A stretch of 23,833 nt of DNA, taken from assembly GCA_016839845.1 (NCBI GenBank), contig JAEOTL010000441.1, positions 1 through 23,833 on the forward strand. Reading direction: 5' to 3'. Numbering within the stretch: the first letter of the stretch is position 1; every line of letters begins with the position of its first letter. The translations under genes and the position numbers were made by a program. Under the pieces are notes generated by a model. That model had not been told where the DNA came from. It saw only the letters and a program-made list of their open reading frames with translations, and searched no databases. Source of the stretch: Promethearchaeota archaeon. Lineage in GTDB: Archaea > Asgardarchaeota > Lokiarchaeia > Sigynarchaeales > SOKP01. Below, in pieces: positions 8,301 to 14,932 of this stretch.

Positions 8301-9046
8301 ACGGTGTAAATCCCATCATCATGATAAAAGTGGCTAGGAGTTAGGGTATTTGACCTACCAGTGCCATCTCCAAAATCCCATTCAATAGTATGAGTGTCTA
8401 TGATATTGGGATCTGTAAAACTACCACTAAATTGAACAATCTCCCCCTCGAATGCATGTTGGTCTAAACCAGCATTTACAGAAGGGTTAACATTTAGTAT
8501 AGTCATTAGAAGATACATTCTTTTAATGAAGTATGCTCCCAAATTACCGGGATAATCATTGTCTGTAAGTTTAACGTAGAATATGCCACCACGAAGATAG
8601 GGTTTAACATCAAAAAAATTATCACCAACGTGATTAATTTCTCCCACTTTGGTAAAAGAGACAGGGGTCTGCCCAACCAATACATCCAAACGCCCACGAA
8701 ATGGTCCACGGATATCAAAATGAAGTTCAACGGTATCAAACGAGGGATTCACATTTGTAAACATAAATGTTTGGTCAATGAGAAATCTACCTCCCTGAAA
8801 ACCTTCAAACAAGGTTGCAAAGCCTTCATTATCCTGAGTCATATAGAAAAAATTGGTAATTGACCCGTGAGTTATCCTGTAGATATTGTCAACATAATCA
8901 GTTAAGGTATAATCTGATGTAGACGGTGAACTATTTTCTGAATTTGAATAAGGTTGATTTAATGAGACTCCTAGAGGGATAATTATCATTACTATTAATA
9001 TTATTGATAATAATCTACGAAAATGTAGATTTTTGTTACTAGACAA
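5318..9046 (-). CDS. Exported multi-PKD-domain surface protein with helical C-terminal module
   Basis: A 1242-residue cell-surface or secreted protein. Residues 10-30 form a basic start plus hydrophobic segment (RRLLSIILIVMIIIPLGVSL), a signal peptide or anchor. Residues about 45-180 are a beta-rich region I do not recognise. Ten PKD (beta-sandwich) domains follow, at about 185, 271, 373, 459, 545, 631, 717, 803, 889 and 975. Most carry the [FL]GDG core, and most show DTHTIEWDFGDG, YEDNG and VTDDDGG. Domain 2 is longer and more diverged; domain 10 has WSWGDTSD and lacks the usual NEGD loop. The last about 175 residues are alpha-helical with LKTLIDLENLKTGEK, a pattern I recall from C-terminal modules of other secreted archaeal repeat proteins. 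Start: TTG at 9044-9046 with a strong SD (AGGAGGG, 9056-9062) nine bases upstream. PKD arrays usually act in adhesion or as spacers; no catalytic domain is visible. Confidence 0.9.
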   Translation of the reverse strand: MSSNKNLHFRRLLSIILIVMIIIPLGVSLNQPYSNSENSSPSTSDYTLTDYVDNIYRITHGSITNFFYMTQDNEGFATLFEGFQGGRFLIDQTFMFTNVNPSFDTVELHFDIRGPFRGRLDVLVGQTPVSFTKVGEINHVGDNFFDVKPYLRGGIFYVKLTDNDYPGNLGAYFIKRMYLLMTILNVNPSVNAGLDQHAFEGEIVQFSGSFTDPNIIDTHTIEWDFGDGTGRSNTLTPSHFYHDDGIYTVLLTVTDSEGGVGTDTLIVTVSNIIPIVSAMEDQNTQEGSENSLILATFTDQGEFDSHSALIDWGDGTIESGIVIEPIDNEYWEGVGTVNGTHTYEDNGIYVVTIVVTDDDGDTNSDSLLFTVDNVAPSVDAGSDVNVDEGEVVSFSGTFHDPGSLDTHTIEWDFGDGNVAMGILTPAHIYEDNGVYTATLTVTDDDGGTDSDSLTIVANNVAPMVYAGEDQTVGEGEEINFNGIVTDLGGLDTHTLEWDLGDGTIIIGTLTPTHIYADNGMYTVILTATDDDGAFGSDTAVITVNNVAPLVDAGIDQTVNEGDIVIFSGSFIDPGDFDTHTIEWDFGEGSTISGTLNPSHTYGDNGLYVVTLTVTDNDGGTETDSLTVTVNNVAPAVSIGEDQTVNEGDLVSFSGSFTDPGIFDTHTILWDFGDGTIVMGTLNIDHVYEDNEKYAVTLTITDDDGDSDTDTILLTVNNVAPIVDAGSDLIVTEGDIVIFSGNFVDPGALDTHTIEWDLGDGTVISNTLNPSHTYEDNGLFTVILTVTDDDGDTSTDTLLVTVNNAAPFVMIGEDITIDEGDEVSFSGSFSDPGILDTHIIEWEFGDGTSAVDSLIVGHTYENDGIYVVILSITDNDGDIGTDSLIVTVNNIAPAVNIGYDQTVNEGDEVSFSGTFSDPGVLDTHTIEWDFGDGAIITDILDPTHIYADNGKYPVTLMVTDDDGGVDIDTLIVTVNNIAPTVMIDNIEIMLSTDSVNATGSAFDPGADDLTFIWSWGDTSDDDITLYLNSLSTFPVEIIEIISHTYDSAGEFLITLTVMDDDGGIGTDSRLVEMSNPRELKLKTLIDLENLKTGEKCFDKKIDHVIKFIEKSLCENLWINSTHIDPGKGAIIFIFEMIAVMYFQKFIMTESNEFIIQNLVEADELLAEYAIALAEDTKVINPKFQWKYDYYLSKAHCYFEKGKEESLNQDYLCAMYDFLMAWRYSQTAIRRAKKETQYCNCHSK
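6125..7930 (-). repeat. Seven tandem 258-bp PKD repeats
   Basis: PKD domains 3 to 9 of the surface protein are each exactly 86 codons, beginning N[VIA]AP at residues 373, 459, 545, 631, 717, 803 and 889. The DNA around the DTHTIEWDFGDG stretch is the best kept, with synonymous differences between copies. The copies differ at many residues, so the array is not a very recent amplification. Confidence 0.9.
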
Positions 9047-9055
9047 CCACTTATT

Positions 9056-9062
9056 CCCTCCT
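9056..9062 (-). promoter_or_regulatory. Shine-Dalgarno fixing the TTG start of the PKD gene
   Basis: Reverse strand AGGAGGG, nine bases before TTG (9044-9046). There is no ATG or GTG in frame at a suitable distance, so this site decides the start. Confidence 0.75.
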
Positions 9063-9083
9063 GTTAAATTTTTTTAAAACGTC

Positions 9084-9098
9084 ACTTTAAATTAAAGT
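9084..9098. repeat. Inverted repeat in the PKD gene upstream region
   Basis: ACTTTAAATTAAAGT: perfect 7-bp arms around one base, about 38 bases upstream of the start codon, in the 125-base gap 9047-9171. The position suits an operator or part of the promoter. A further AACTTTGA half-site lies just beyond it. Confidence 0.35.
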
Positions 9099-9171
9099 TA
9101 AATAAAACTTTGATAATCTCATTTTAAATGTTTTCGGAAAATTTATGATTTTGGCTCTAAATACCTTAGAA

Positions 9172-9981
9172 TCATATCTTATGAGCCCTAATGGAAAACA
9201 TCATTGGGGCTGAGAAATTTAAGTTTGTGAATTCATAATATCCATCCTCCCTTATTTTCATATCTGGGTGGATATTATGATAACAAAAAGGGAATTCATG
9301 TAAAAACTCTATTTTTAAATCAACATGGATTAGTGAATTAACAATTTCACCCATTGTATGAAACCATTCATAACTCTTTTGGTTCTTTAACTTAACAGTG
9401 GGATCCGCATATGATTCTCCTTCTTCCCATTGAACTGGTTCGCCATGTGTGAAATAATTATACCCGACTTTAAAAGCATCTTGATTTTCATCAATTAAGA
9501 ATCCAAATGGATGACTATCAATTACATAAAAAATACCCCCTGGTTTCAGGAGTGAGTTAATAATTTGAGCCCATTTACCCAAATCTGGTAGCCAACAAAG
9601 TACCCCATAGGAAGTATAAATAATATCAAATTCTTCTTTTATGACATCCTTTATATCATAAATATTCGATTGTATGAATCGAGCGGGAACGTTTAATTCC
9701 TTGCTTAACTCTTTCGCCAAATTTATCGCGTTTTTGGAATAATCAATCCCGGTTACATCTGCTCCCAATCTTGCCCACGAAAGGGTATCCATTCCGAAAT
9801 GACATTGAAGATGTAATAATGTCTTTCCTTTCACATCTCCTAATTCTTTAAGTTCGATAGAATGTAAGGAAGATTTTCCCTCTTTAAAAGCTTCGAGATT
9901 ATACAATTCTGATCGAACATTAATATCAACAAGTTCATTCCATCTTTTTAGATTTACGTCCATATATTTGTCGTCTTTCAT
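9172..9981 (-). CDS. Class I SAM-dependent methyltransferase
   Basis: A 269-residue methyltransferase. Motif I is TLLHLQCHFGMDTLSWARLGA, followed by VTGIDYS (strand 2 acidic residue) and the motif IV region DIIYTSYGVLCWLPDL. This 'LHLQCHFGMD' signature marks a widespread subgroup of small-molecule methyltransferases of unknown substrate. I chose ATG 9979-9981 over the in-frame GTG three codons upstream (9988-9990), because that GTG lies inside an AGGTG element that is correctly spaced (6 bases) to serve as the SD for the ATG. It is the last gene of a three-gene set with the beta-helix protein and the HypB-like GTPase, 23 bases after the former. Confidence 0.87.
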   Translation of the reverse strand: MKDDKYMDVNLKRWNELVDINVRSELYNLEAFKEGKSSLHSIELKELGDVKGKTLLHLQCHFGMDTLSWARLGADVTGIDYSKNAINLAKELSKELNVPARFIQSNIYDIKDVIKEEFDIIYTSYGVLCWLPDLGKWAQIINSLLKPGGIFYVIDSHPFGFLIDENQDAFKVGYNYFTHGEPVQWEEGESYADPTVKLKNQKSYEWFHTMGEIVNSLIHVDLKIEFLHEFPFCYHNIHPDMKIREDGYYEFTNLNFSAPMMFSIRAHKI

Positions 9982-10004
9982 ATATGACACCTGAAAGATC
10001 CTTT

Positions 10005-10427
10005 CTATAAAGGAATAATTTCTAAGTCCTCTACACTCTCTGCTGTTCCCTTTAATATCGAATCATTGAAGCTGGAATTAGCAAAATTTAATTTGCTATC
10101 TTTAAAAATAATGCAATTGTTAATCTTGGAATTACTACCAACTTTTACATTATCAAATATTATTGAATTTGAAATTTCTACATAATCTTCTATTTCTGAA
10201 TTGTTTCCAATATAAACTTTTGGACCAATCAGCACATCATCCCCAATTTTAACCTTATCCCCAAGAATCACTGGTTCCATAAATGTAGGGTAATCACCTA
10301 TATAATTTTCAATTTTCAAGCCCGATATATTTTTAGCTAGAATTTCATTCATTAAATTTAGAATTTTGGTGGTATCCATATCAGTTTCTTTTATATATTT
10401 CTCCAATTCATTTAATTTATCTCTCAT
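10005..10427 (-). CDS. Stand-alone left-handed beta-helix (hexapeptide repeat) protein
   Basis: 140 residues. After a helical N-terminus (about 1-35), residues about 45-130 show hexapeptide repeats: PVILGDKVKIGDDVLIGPKV, then YIGNNSEIEDYVEISNSIIF and further turns. This looks like the C-terminal beta-helix of archaeal nucleotide-sugar pyrophosphorylases (glucose- or mannose-1-phosphate nucleotidyltransferases), but the roughly 230-residue nucleotidyltransferase domain is absent and not encoded nearby. It could be a regulatory or scaffolding subunit, or an acyltransferase-fold protein; no acyltransferase catalytic His is evident. ATG at 10425-10427 follows GATGAGG with good spacing. It lies 24 bases downstream of the HypB-like gene and 23 bases before the methyltransferase, so the three are probably co-transcribed. 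Confidence 0.8.
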   Translation of the reverse strand: MRDKLNELEKYIKETDMDTTKILNLMNEILAKNISGLKIENYIGDYPTFMEPVILGDKVKIGDDVLIGPKVYIGNNSEIEDYVEISNSIIFDNVKVGSNSKINNCIIFKDSKLNFANSSFNDSILKGTAESVEDLEIIPL

Positions 10428-10451
10428 TTTTTCCTCATCTGAATTAGTTTA

Positions 10452-11168
10452 TTACAGTCCTAATAATTTTATTAATTCTTCAATATTCTTTCCAGTTTTA
10501 GCACTGGTAGTTATAACCTCTATTTGGGGATTTATTTCTTTAGCATCATCCACCATTTTTTGGATGTTAGTTCCTAATCTATCAGCTAAGTCAATCTTAT
10601 TTATAACGGCGATATCTGACATCTTGAAGAGCATAGGATGTTTTTCTATTACCCATTCTCCTTCTGTTGTGGAGACTACGGTCATTCTCTTATCAGTACC
10701 AAGAGTAAAATCTGAAGGGCATATTAAATTTCCTACATTCTCTATAAAAAGTAAATCGTAATTATTCAAGTCCCTATTCGTGATTATCTGATGAATATGA
10801 TATGCATTTAAAGCACATTCTCGGCCAGTATTTATTTGTATGGTTTCAGCATTGTGTGCTTGAATTCGATCGGCATCTACCCTGGTTGTTATATCCCCGC
10901 AAATTACCAATATTCTATATTTATCAGCTAAGAATTCAACAATCTTTTCGACAATAGCTGTTTTTCCGGCCCCAATTGCTCCAACTATATCTATAGATTT
11001 AACGTTAAATTGCTTCAGTTCTTTATTATTTCGTTGGGCTAATAACTCATTGTCCTTTTCAACTTGCATTTTGGTCTGAACTACAATGTCTCTAATTTCA
11101 TCAGTTGCTAAATTTATACTTTCGAGTTCTTTAATCCGTTGAATATCTTGATCTTTTTTTTCTGACAT
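10452..11168 (-). CDS. hypB: HypB-like nickel-insertion GTPase
   Basis: A SIMIBI-class GTPase of the HypB family, which uses GTP hydrolysis to load Ni into [NiFe]-hydrogenase. 238 residues. The Walker A is GAIGAGKT (63-70), followed by GDITTRVDADRIQ (91-103), the metal-site segment TGRECALNAYHIH (114-126), ENVGNLICP (143-151) and the base-specificity motif NKID (190-193). Canonical HypB has GxxCHLDA at the metal site; here Cys118 is kept but the next residue is Ala119, not His, and the Asp is Asn. Cys150 is kept. The N-terminal CxxCGC motif and His-rich stretch of some bacterial HypBs are absent. No hypA or hydrogenase subunit is in the window. First gene of a set with the beta-helix protein and methyltransferase. 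ATG 11166-11168. Confidence 0.88.
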   Translation of the reverse strand: MSEKKDQDIQRIKELESINLATDEIRDIVVQTKMQVEKDNELLAQRNNKELKQFNVKSIDIVGAIGAGKTAIVEKIVEFLADKYRILVICGDITTRVDADRIQAHNAETIQINTGRECALNAYHIHQIITNRDLNNYDLLFIENVGNLICPSDFTLGTDKRMTVVSTTEGEWVIEKHPMLFKMSDIAVINKIDLADRLGTNIQKMVDDAKEINPQIEVITTSAKTGKNIEELIKLLGL

Positions 11169-11223
11169 TTGTTTAGTAAATGAATAATTAAGCTATAATC
11201 CTTTTCTTTTTAAATTAAAAATC

Positions 11224-11232
11224 AAAAAAAAA
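11224..11232 (-). terminator. T-tract between the hydroxyacyl-CoA dehydrogenase/pseudogene unit and hypB
   Basis: Nine T on the reverse strand, four bases past the stop of the hydrolase remnant. It probably ends transcription from the dehydrogenase gene upstream. Confidence 0.45.
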
Positions 11233-11241
11233 TCTTTATAT
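11233..11241 (-). promoter_or_regulatory. Possible TATA box for the hypB-like operon
   Basis: CATATAAAG on the reverse strand, about 65-70 bases before the ATG. With the usual 25-base spacing, transcription would begin near 11210. It overlaps the last codons of the hydrolase remnant. Confidence 0.3.
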
Positions 11242-11472
11242 GATTAATCTTCCTTTGAAAATACCTAAGGAAAGAAGAAACTTATTAGCAGCTCGAACTG
11301 TTTCTTTATATGGAATATTTTTATCTCATCCGTAATTAAAAAAGGTATGGCCTTTTCCTTCGAAGGGTACAAGCTCGCACCTGTTTCCCAACTCTTTCAT
11401 TTTTATAGTGAATCGTTCGACATCTTTGAATGGAACTATTCAATCTCTAGTTTCATGAAACGGACATAAAGA
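11236..11472 (-). pseudogene. C-terminal remnant of an alpha/beta hydrolase (esterase/lipase type)
   Basis: The 324-base gap 11169-11492 is not empty. On the reverse strand one frame reads LCPFHETRD*IVPFKDVERF, then TIKMKELGNRCELVPFEGKG, then HTFFNYG*DKNIPYKETVRA, then ANKFLLSLGIFKGRLII and a TAA at 11236-11238. It matches the end of BD-FAE/acetyl-xylan-esterase-like hydrolases, which typically have HGTxDxxVPF, NRCELVPYEGQGHGFFN and a final helix VRxADEFLxSLG. Both internal stops are TGA, and the second sits where relatives usually have Arg, so CGA to TGA changes are the likely cause. A TAA (11473-11475) closes the frame upstream, and the N-terminal two thirds, including the nucleophile Ser, is gone. 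No frameshift is needed within the remnant, so the decay is fairly recent or slow. Confidence 0.8.
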
Positions 11473-11492
11473 TTACGTCATAACCATTCTTG

Positions 11493-12332
11493 TTATTTAT
11501 ACTCATAGAAACCTTTTCCAGATTTAACCCCTAATTCTCCCTTTTCTATCATATCTTTGAGGAGTTTTGGTGGTTTATCATCAGGATAACCGCTATTTTT
11601 GAAATAGGACATTTCAATGTCATAAACTACATCCAATCCAATGCGATCCATGAATTGAAAAGGACCAAATTCATTTTTGGAAAAAAACTGGCAAAATACC
11701 TGCCAAGCTTTATCAACCGTTTCAATATCCGCATGATCCCCTGCCCATATTTTCAGACAATCTTTTTTAATTGCTCTCCAAATTCTATTCATAACAAACC
11801 CATAGCACTCTTTTTTTACTTCAAGAGGTGTAATGTCGATACTTTCTAGCCAATTCCTCCCCTTCTCGAAAGTTTCTTCACTTGTTTCGCTCCCACGCAT
11901 AATGTCTGCTAAAGGTAGCTTAAAGAGATCATAAAAATGAATATTCAGAATCTTATCCTTTCTTTTTACTACATCTTCTATTTTTGAAATAGGTATGGAT
12001 GAGCTATTGGTGGCTATTATTGTATGGCTTGAAGCTGCTTCATCGATTTTGGGAAAGATATCTCTCTTAAGTTCAAGTTTTTCCGGTACGGCTTCAATAA
12101 CAAGATCCACATCTTTTACTGCTTCAGCGATAGTTGAATATTGAGTAATGATACCAGTCAGATTTTCCTTTGCAATTTTATCATTCATTTTTTCTGTGAA
12201 TATTTCTAACTCTTCCGTATTTATATCAAATACATTCACATCATAATTAAAGAGTAAAGATTTCTCAATAATTTGCTTTCCAAGATATCCTGCTCCTATA
12301 ATGGATAATTTCCTTATTTTATCGACCATCAT
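11493..12332 (-). CDS. 3-hydroxyacyl-CoA dehydrogenase family protein
   Basis: An NAD-dependent dehydrogenase of the 3-hydroxybutyryl-CoA dehydrogenase (HBD/FadB) family, which oxidises L-3-hydroxyacyl-CoA to 3-oxoacyl-CoA. The dinucleotide motif is IIGAGYLG near the N-terminus, then the strand-end FDIN and the ATNSSS segment. The C-terminal domain has GFVMNRIWRAI, keeping the substrate Asn, and ends GKGFYEYK. The catalytic His is kept in NIHFYDL, but the following family motif (VMKLVEV, with the His-pairing Glu) reads LPLADIM, with Asp and one residue fewer. Length about 279 is normal. I chose ATG 12330-12332; an in-frame TTG (12336-12338) lies two codons upstream. Divergent from a second family member at 12471. 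Confidence 0.85.
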   Translation of the reverse strand: MMVDKIRKLSIIGAGYLGKQIIEKSLLFNYDVNVFDINTEELEIFTEKMNDKIAKENLTGIITQYSTIAEAVKDVDLVIEAVPEKLELKRDIFPKIDEAASSHTIIATNSSSIPISKIEDVVKRKDKILNIHFYDLFKLPLADIMRGSETSEETFEKGRNWLESIDITPLEVKKECYGFVMNRIWRAIKKDCLKIWAGDHADIETVDKAWQVFCQFFSKNEFGPFQFMDRIGLDVVYDIEMSYFKNSGYPDDKPPKLLKDMIEKGELGVKSGKGFYEYK

Positions 12333-12455
12333 AATCAATTAAGAAATTTATTAGGATGTTACAACTTTCAGTCAGATATTATGTTTTCGAAAATTCTATA
12401 AATTTAAAAAATTTATTAAAAACTTAGCTTTTAGTTGCGAGATTAATTAAATTTT

Positions 12456-12464
12456 GGAAGGTGA
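12456..12464 (+). promoter_or_regulatory. Strong Shine-Dalgarno
   Basis: GGAAGGTGA, six bases before ATG 12471, a near-perfect match to the archaeal anti-SD. It fixes this start. Confidence 0.7.
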
Positions 12465-12470
12465 ATTATT

Positions 12471-13436
12471 ATGAAAGCAATGGAAATCAAAAAGATTGCT
12501 GTAATTGGAGCAGGAGTTATCGGTAATAGTTGGGCCGCTAATTTTATATGGAAGGGATATCCCGTAAATCTATGGCTTTTCACGGCTGAGGAAGAAAAAA
12601 CTGCAAAACAGGTGATTCAAGGGCATCTTGAAGGTTTAGCGACTAATGATGTTTTTGACGGAGAAAAGATACCTAAAATGATGAATTTAATATCATATAC
12701 TACTTCACTGGAAGAAGCAGTTAACGATGTAGATTTTATCCAAGAGGCAATCATAGAAGATCTTGAAATTAAAAAGGAATTTCTTTCCAAAATTGATAAA
12801 TATGCCAAATCTGATGCGATTTTTGCCAGTAGTACATCATATTTACGAATTTCAGATATTACGAGATTATCTCAAAATTCACAGAGATGTATCGGAGCAC
12901 ATCCTTACAATCCTCCTCATCTTATTCCATTGGTGGAAATAACGATCCCAGAAGATGATCGGGGTTCCGATAAAACTGCGAAGGTTGCATCTGAGTTTTA
13001 TGAATCAATTAACAAGGTTCCAGTAATATTGAAAAAAGATGTTCCTGGATTTATAGCGAATCAAATCCAGAGAGCTGTGTCAACTATATGTGGGGAATTA
13101 CGTGATAATGGAGTTTGTACAGCAGAAGATATAAATAAAGCGATGACTTTTGGTCCAGGATTGCGATGGGCCACAATGGGACCTTACCTTATCTATCAAT
13201 TAGGTGGGGGAGAAGGAGGAATTAAGGGATTAACATTACATATCGGGAAGGCAAATCTTGAAGATCAAAGTGAGGAGGCAATAAAAGAATTAGAAGAATA
13301 TGCCGATTTTATCCAAGGGGAGGTTAATAGAGAAATGGCAAATCGAGCCCCTGAGTTTGGAAATGATAATGAATCTCTGCGAAAATTTAGGGATAGACTA
13401 ATAATTAAAATATTAAAAGAGCATAAAAAGATTTAA
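12471..13436 (+). CDS. 3-hydroxyacyl-CoA dehydrogenase family protein, L-carnitine/L-gulonate dehydrogenase-like
   Basis: A 321-residue NAD-dependent 3-hydroxy acid dehydrogenase. The Rossmann motif is VIGAGVIGNSWA (11-22). The catalytic pair is intact: H144 and E156 in GAHPYNPPHLIPLVEITI. The substrate Asn is in GFIANQIQ (N197). The PYNPPHLIPLVE form and the C-terminal GPGLRWATMGPYLIYQLGGG block are typical of the branch holding L-carnitine dehydrogenase and L-gulonate 3-dehydrogenase (lambda-crystallin) rather than fatty-acid beta-oxidation enzymes. The true substrate, CoA-bound or free, is uncertain. A CaiB-type CoA-transferase lies about 10 kb away, but the genes are not linked in an operon. 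Divergent from the paralogue at 11493-12332 across a 138-base region. Confidence 0.87.
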   Translation: MKAMEIKKIAVIGAGVIGNSWAANFIWKGYPVNLWLFTAEEEKTAKQVIQGHLEGLATNDVFDGEKIPKMMNLISYTTSLEEAVNDVDFIQEAIIEDLEIKKEFLSKIDKYAKSDAIFASSTSYLRISDITRLSQNSQRCIGAHPYNPPHLIPLVEITIPEDDRGSDKTAKVASEFYESINKVPVILKKDVPGFIANQIQRAVSTICGELRDNGVCTAEDINKAMTFGPGLRWATMGPYLIYQLGGGEGGIKGLTLHIGKANLEDQSEEAIKELEEYADFIQGEVNREMANRAPEFGNDNESLRKFRDRLIIKILKEHKKI

Positions 13437-13618
13437 AATGAGATAAGGTTAAAGATTTCTTATTAATCAGAAAGTTTAACAATTTAGTCGAAAATTTTGA
13501 ACTTTCAAAATCTGTTTTCTAAAGAATTTATTAAGGATTTTAACAAAGATCTATATTAACAATCTTTTATTAAAAATTTAAAAAACAACATGATGAAATT
13601 CAAGAGAGTAGATTATTT

Positions 13619-14911
13619 ATGAGTGGAAAACAACCTGCATGGTATGAAATGCAAATGGTAAAAGATATGATGGGATTATTCGGTGGTAAAGCCATTAGAG
13701 GAATTACATCTTCATTTAATTCACCTATCGTATATATGGGTAAAACGGGAGTTTCTTCAATGGCACAACTAATAAAAGCTAATATTGAAAAAGAAGAAAG
13801 AAGAGCCCTAATTGTTGTGGATTCCTTTACTCAAAAGTTTAACACCAAAGTTACTGAAGATCTTGACTTTAATGAAATCGAATATAAAATTTTTACTGGT
13901 ATAGAACCTGAAGTACCTATTGCAAACATAGACGAAGGGTTAAAAATTTGCGAGGAATTTGAGCCAACTGCGATTATCGCAATTGGAGGGGGGAGCGTCA
14001 TGGATGCTGCAAAATCAATTATGCTGAAATACGAAAAACCCGATGCGAATTTTTTTATGATGCTTCCAATCGGAGGGCCTCTGGGCCTAAGGAAGAAAAT
14101 TAGATATTTAGTAGCAATTCCTACTACTTCTGGTACTGGTTCTGAAGTTACTGGAACTTCTGTGCTGACAGATACGAGTAGAACACCTCATAAAAAGCTA
14201 ACTGTTAATAATGCAGAACTTGTTCCTGATATTGCAGTATTAGATACAGATTTTGTCGAGGATATGCCCCCTTTTTTGACTGTAGGATCTGGATTAGACG
14301 CGTTTGCTCACGCTTTCGGAAGTTACATATCAAACTGGGGTAATCCACTTGCTGATGCTATAAACACGAGTGCCATAAAAGAAGTTATGAAATATCTTCC
14401 AAGAGCCTATAAATACGGAAAAAGTGATATAGAAGCAAGAGCACATATGCAACTAGCCGCGATGATCGCAGGACTTGGATTTGGGAATACTGCTCCTGGA
14501 ATAGATCATTCTTTAGGTCACAGCTTTGGAAAAGTTTTCAACGTACATCACGGACTTTCGGTAGGCTTGTTTTTACCGATATCTTTGGAATTTCAAGCCA
14601 AAGTCACAGATAGATGGAAAGATTTATGTCATCTTTTTAATGTAGATATCGAAAATAAAGAAACTCATGAATTACTTCACGAATTTTTGAGGGCTGTAAA
14701 AAATTTTATCCATTCGGTAGATGCTCCTACATGTGTAAAGGATTTGAAGCAACCTTCAATTACTAAAGAAGAATACATGGGAAAACTTGATCTATTAGCA
14801 GATTATGCTGACAATGATATCGTGAGTCTTCTATCTTATCGACCTATAAACAAGGACATTTATAAAAAAATATACGAATATGCGTGGGATGAAAAAGATA
14901 TAAATTTTTAA
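13619..14911 (+). CDS. Iron-containing alcohol dehydrogenase
   Basis: A group III (Fe-dependent) alcohol dehydrogenase, 430 residues, interconverting an alcohol and an aldehyde with NAD(P)H. The nucleotide-binding motif is AIGGGSVMDAAK (121-132), followed by PTTSGTGSEVT (168-178). All four metal ligands of the family are present: D227 and H231 (GLDAFAHAFGSY), then H297 and H311 (DHSLGHSFGKVFNVHHG), with the typical 14-residue spacing. ATG 13619 has only a weak SD. The gene is 21 bases before the aldehyde:ferredoxin oxidoreductase gene and almost certainly co-transcribed, which points to coupled aldehyde/alcohol metabolism: disposal of reductant, or oxidation of alcohols to acids via the aldehyde. 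Confidence 0.93.
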   Translation: MSGKQPAWYEMQMVKDMMGLFGGKAIRGITSSFNSPIVYMGKTGVSSMAQLIKANIEKEERRALIVVDSFTQKFNTKVTEDLDFNEIEYKIFTGIEPEVPIANIDEGLKICEEFEPTAIIAIGGGSVMDAAKSIMLKYEKPDANFFMMLPIGGPLGLRKKIRYLVAIPTTSGTGSEVTGTSVLTDTSRTPHKKLTVNNAELVPDIAVLDTDFVEDMPPFLTVGSGLDAFAHAFGSYISNWGNPLADAINTSAIKEVMKYLPRAYKYGKSDIEARAHMQLAAMIAGLGFGNTAPGIDHSLGHSFGKVFNVHHGLSVGLFLPISLEFQAKVTDRWKDLCHLFNVDIENKETHELLHEFLRAVKNFIHSVDAPTCVKDLKQPSITKEEYMGKLDLLADYADNDIVSLLSYRPINKDIYKKIYEYAWDEKDINF

Positions 14912-14932
14912 ACAAACTAAAGTGAGTGTAAA

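Noticed and set aside
8506..8863. Small frames on both strands inside the N-terminal part of the PKD gene
   Set aside because: They overlap the signal-bearing long frame and have no SD or similarity.
10366..10761. 131-codon forward open frame across the beta-helix/hypB junction
   Set aside because: It is antisense to two well-supported genes, with Ser/Ile/Phe-rich composition and no recognisable motif.
11236..11472. In-frame TGA codons read as selenocysteine
   Set aside because: Asgard archaea can encode selenocysteine, but the matching hydrolase family has no Sec at these sites, the gene lacks its N-terminal two thirds and a TAA also interrupts the frame just upstream. Decay is the simpler reading.
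13591..13621. Ten-codon frame ATGATGAAATTC... ending TGA over the Fe-ADH start
   Set aside because: Very short, no SD, and overlaps the well-supported ADH start; a leader peptide cannot be supported from one sequence.
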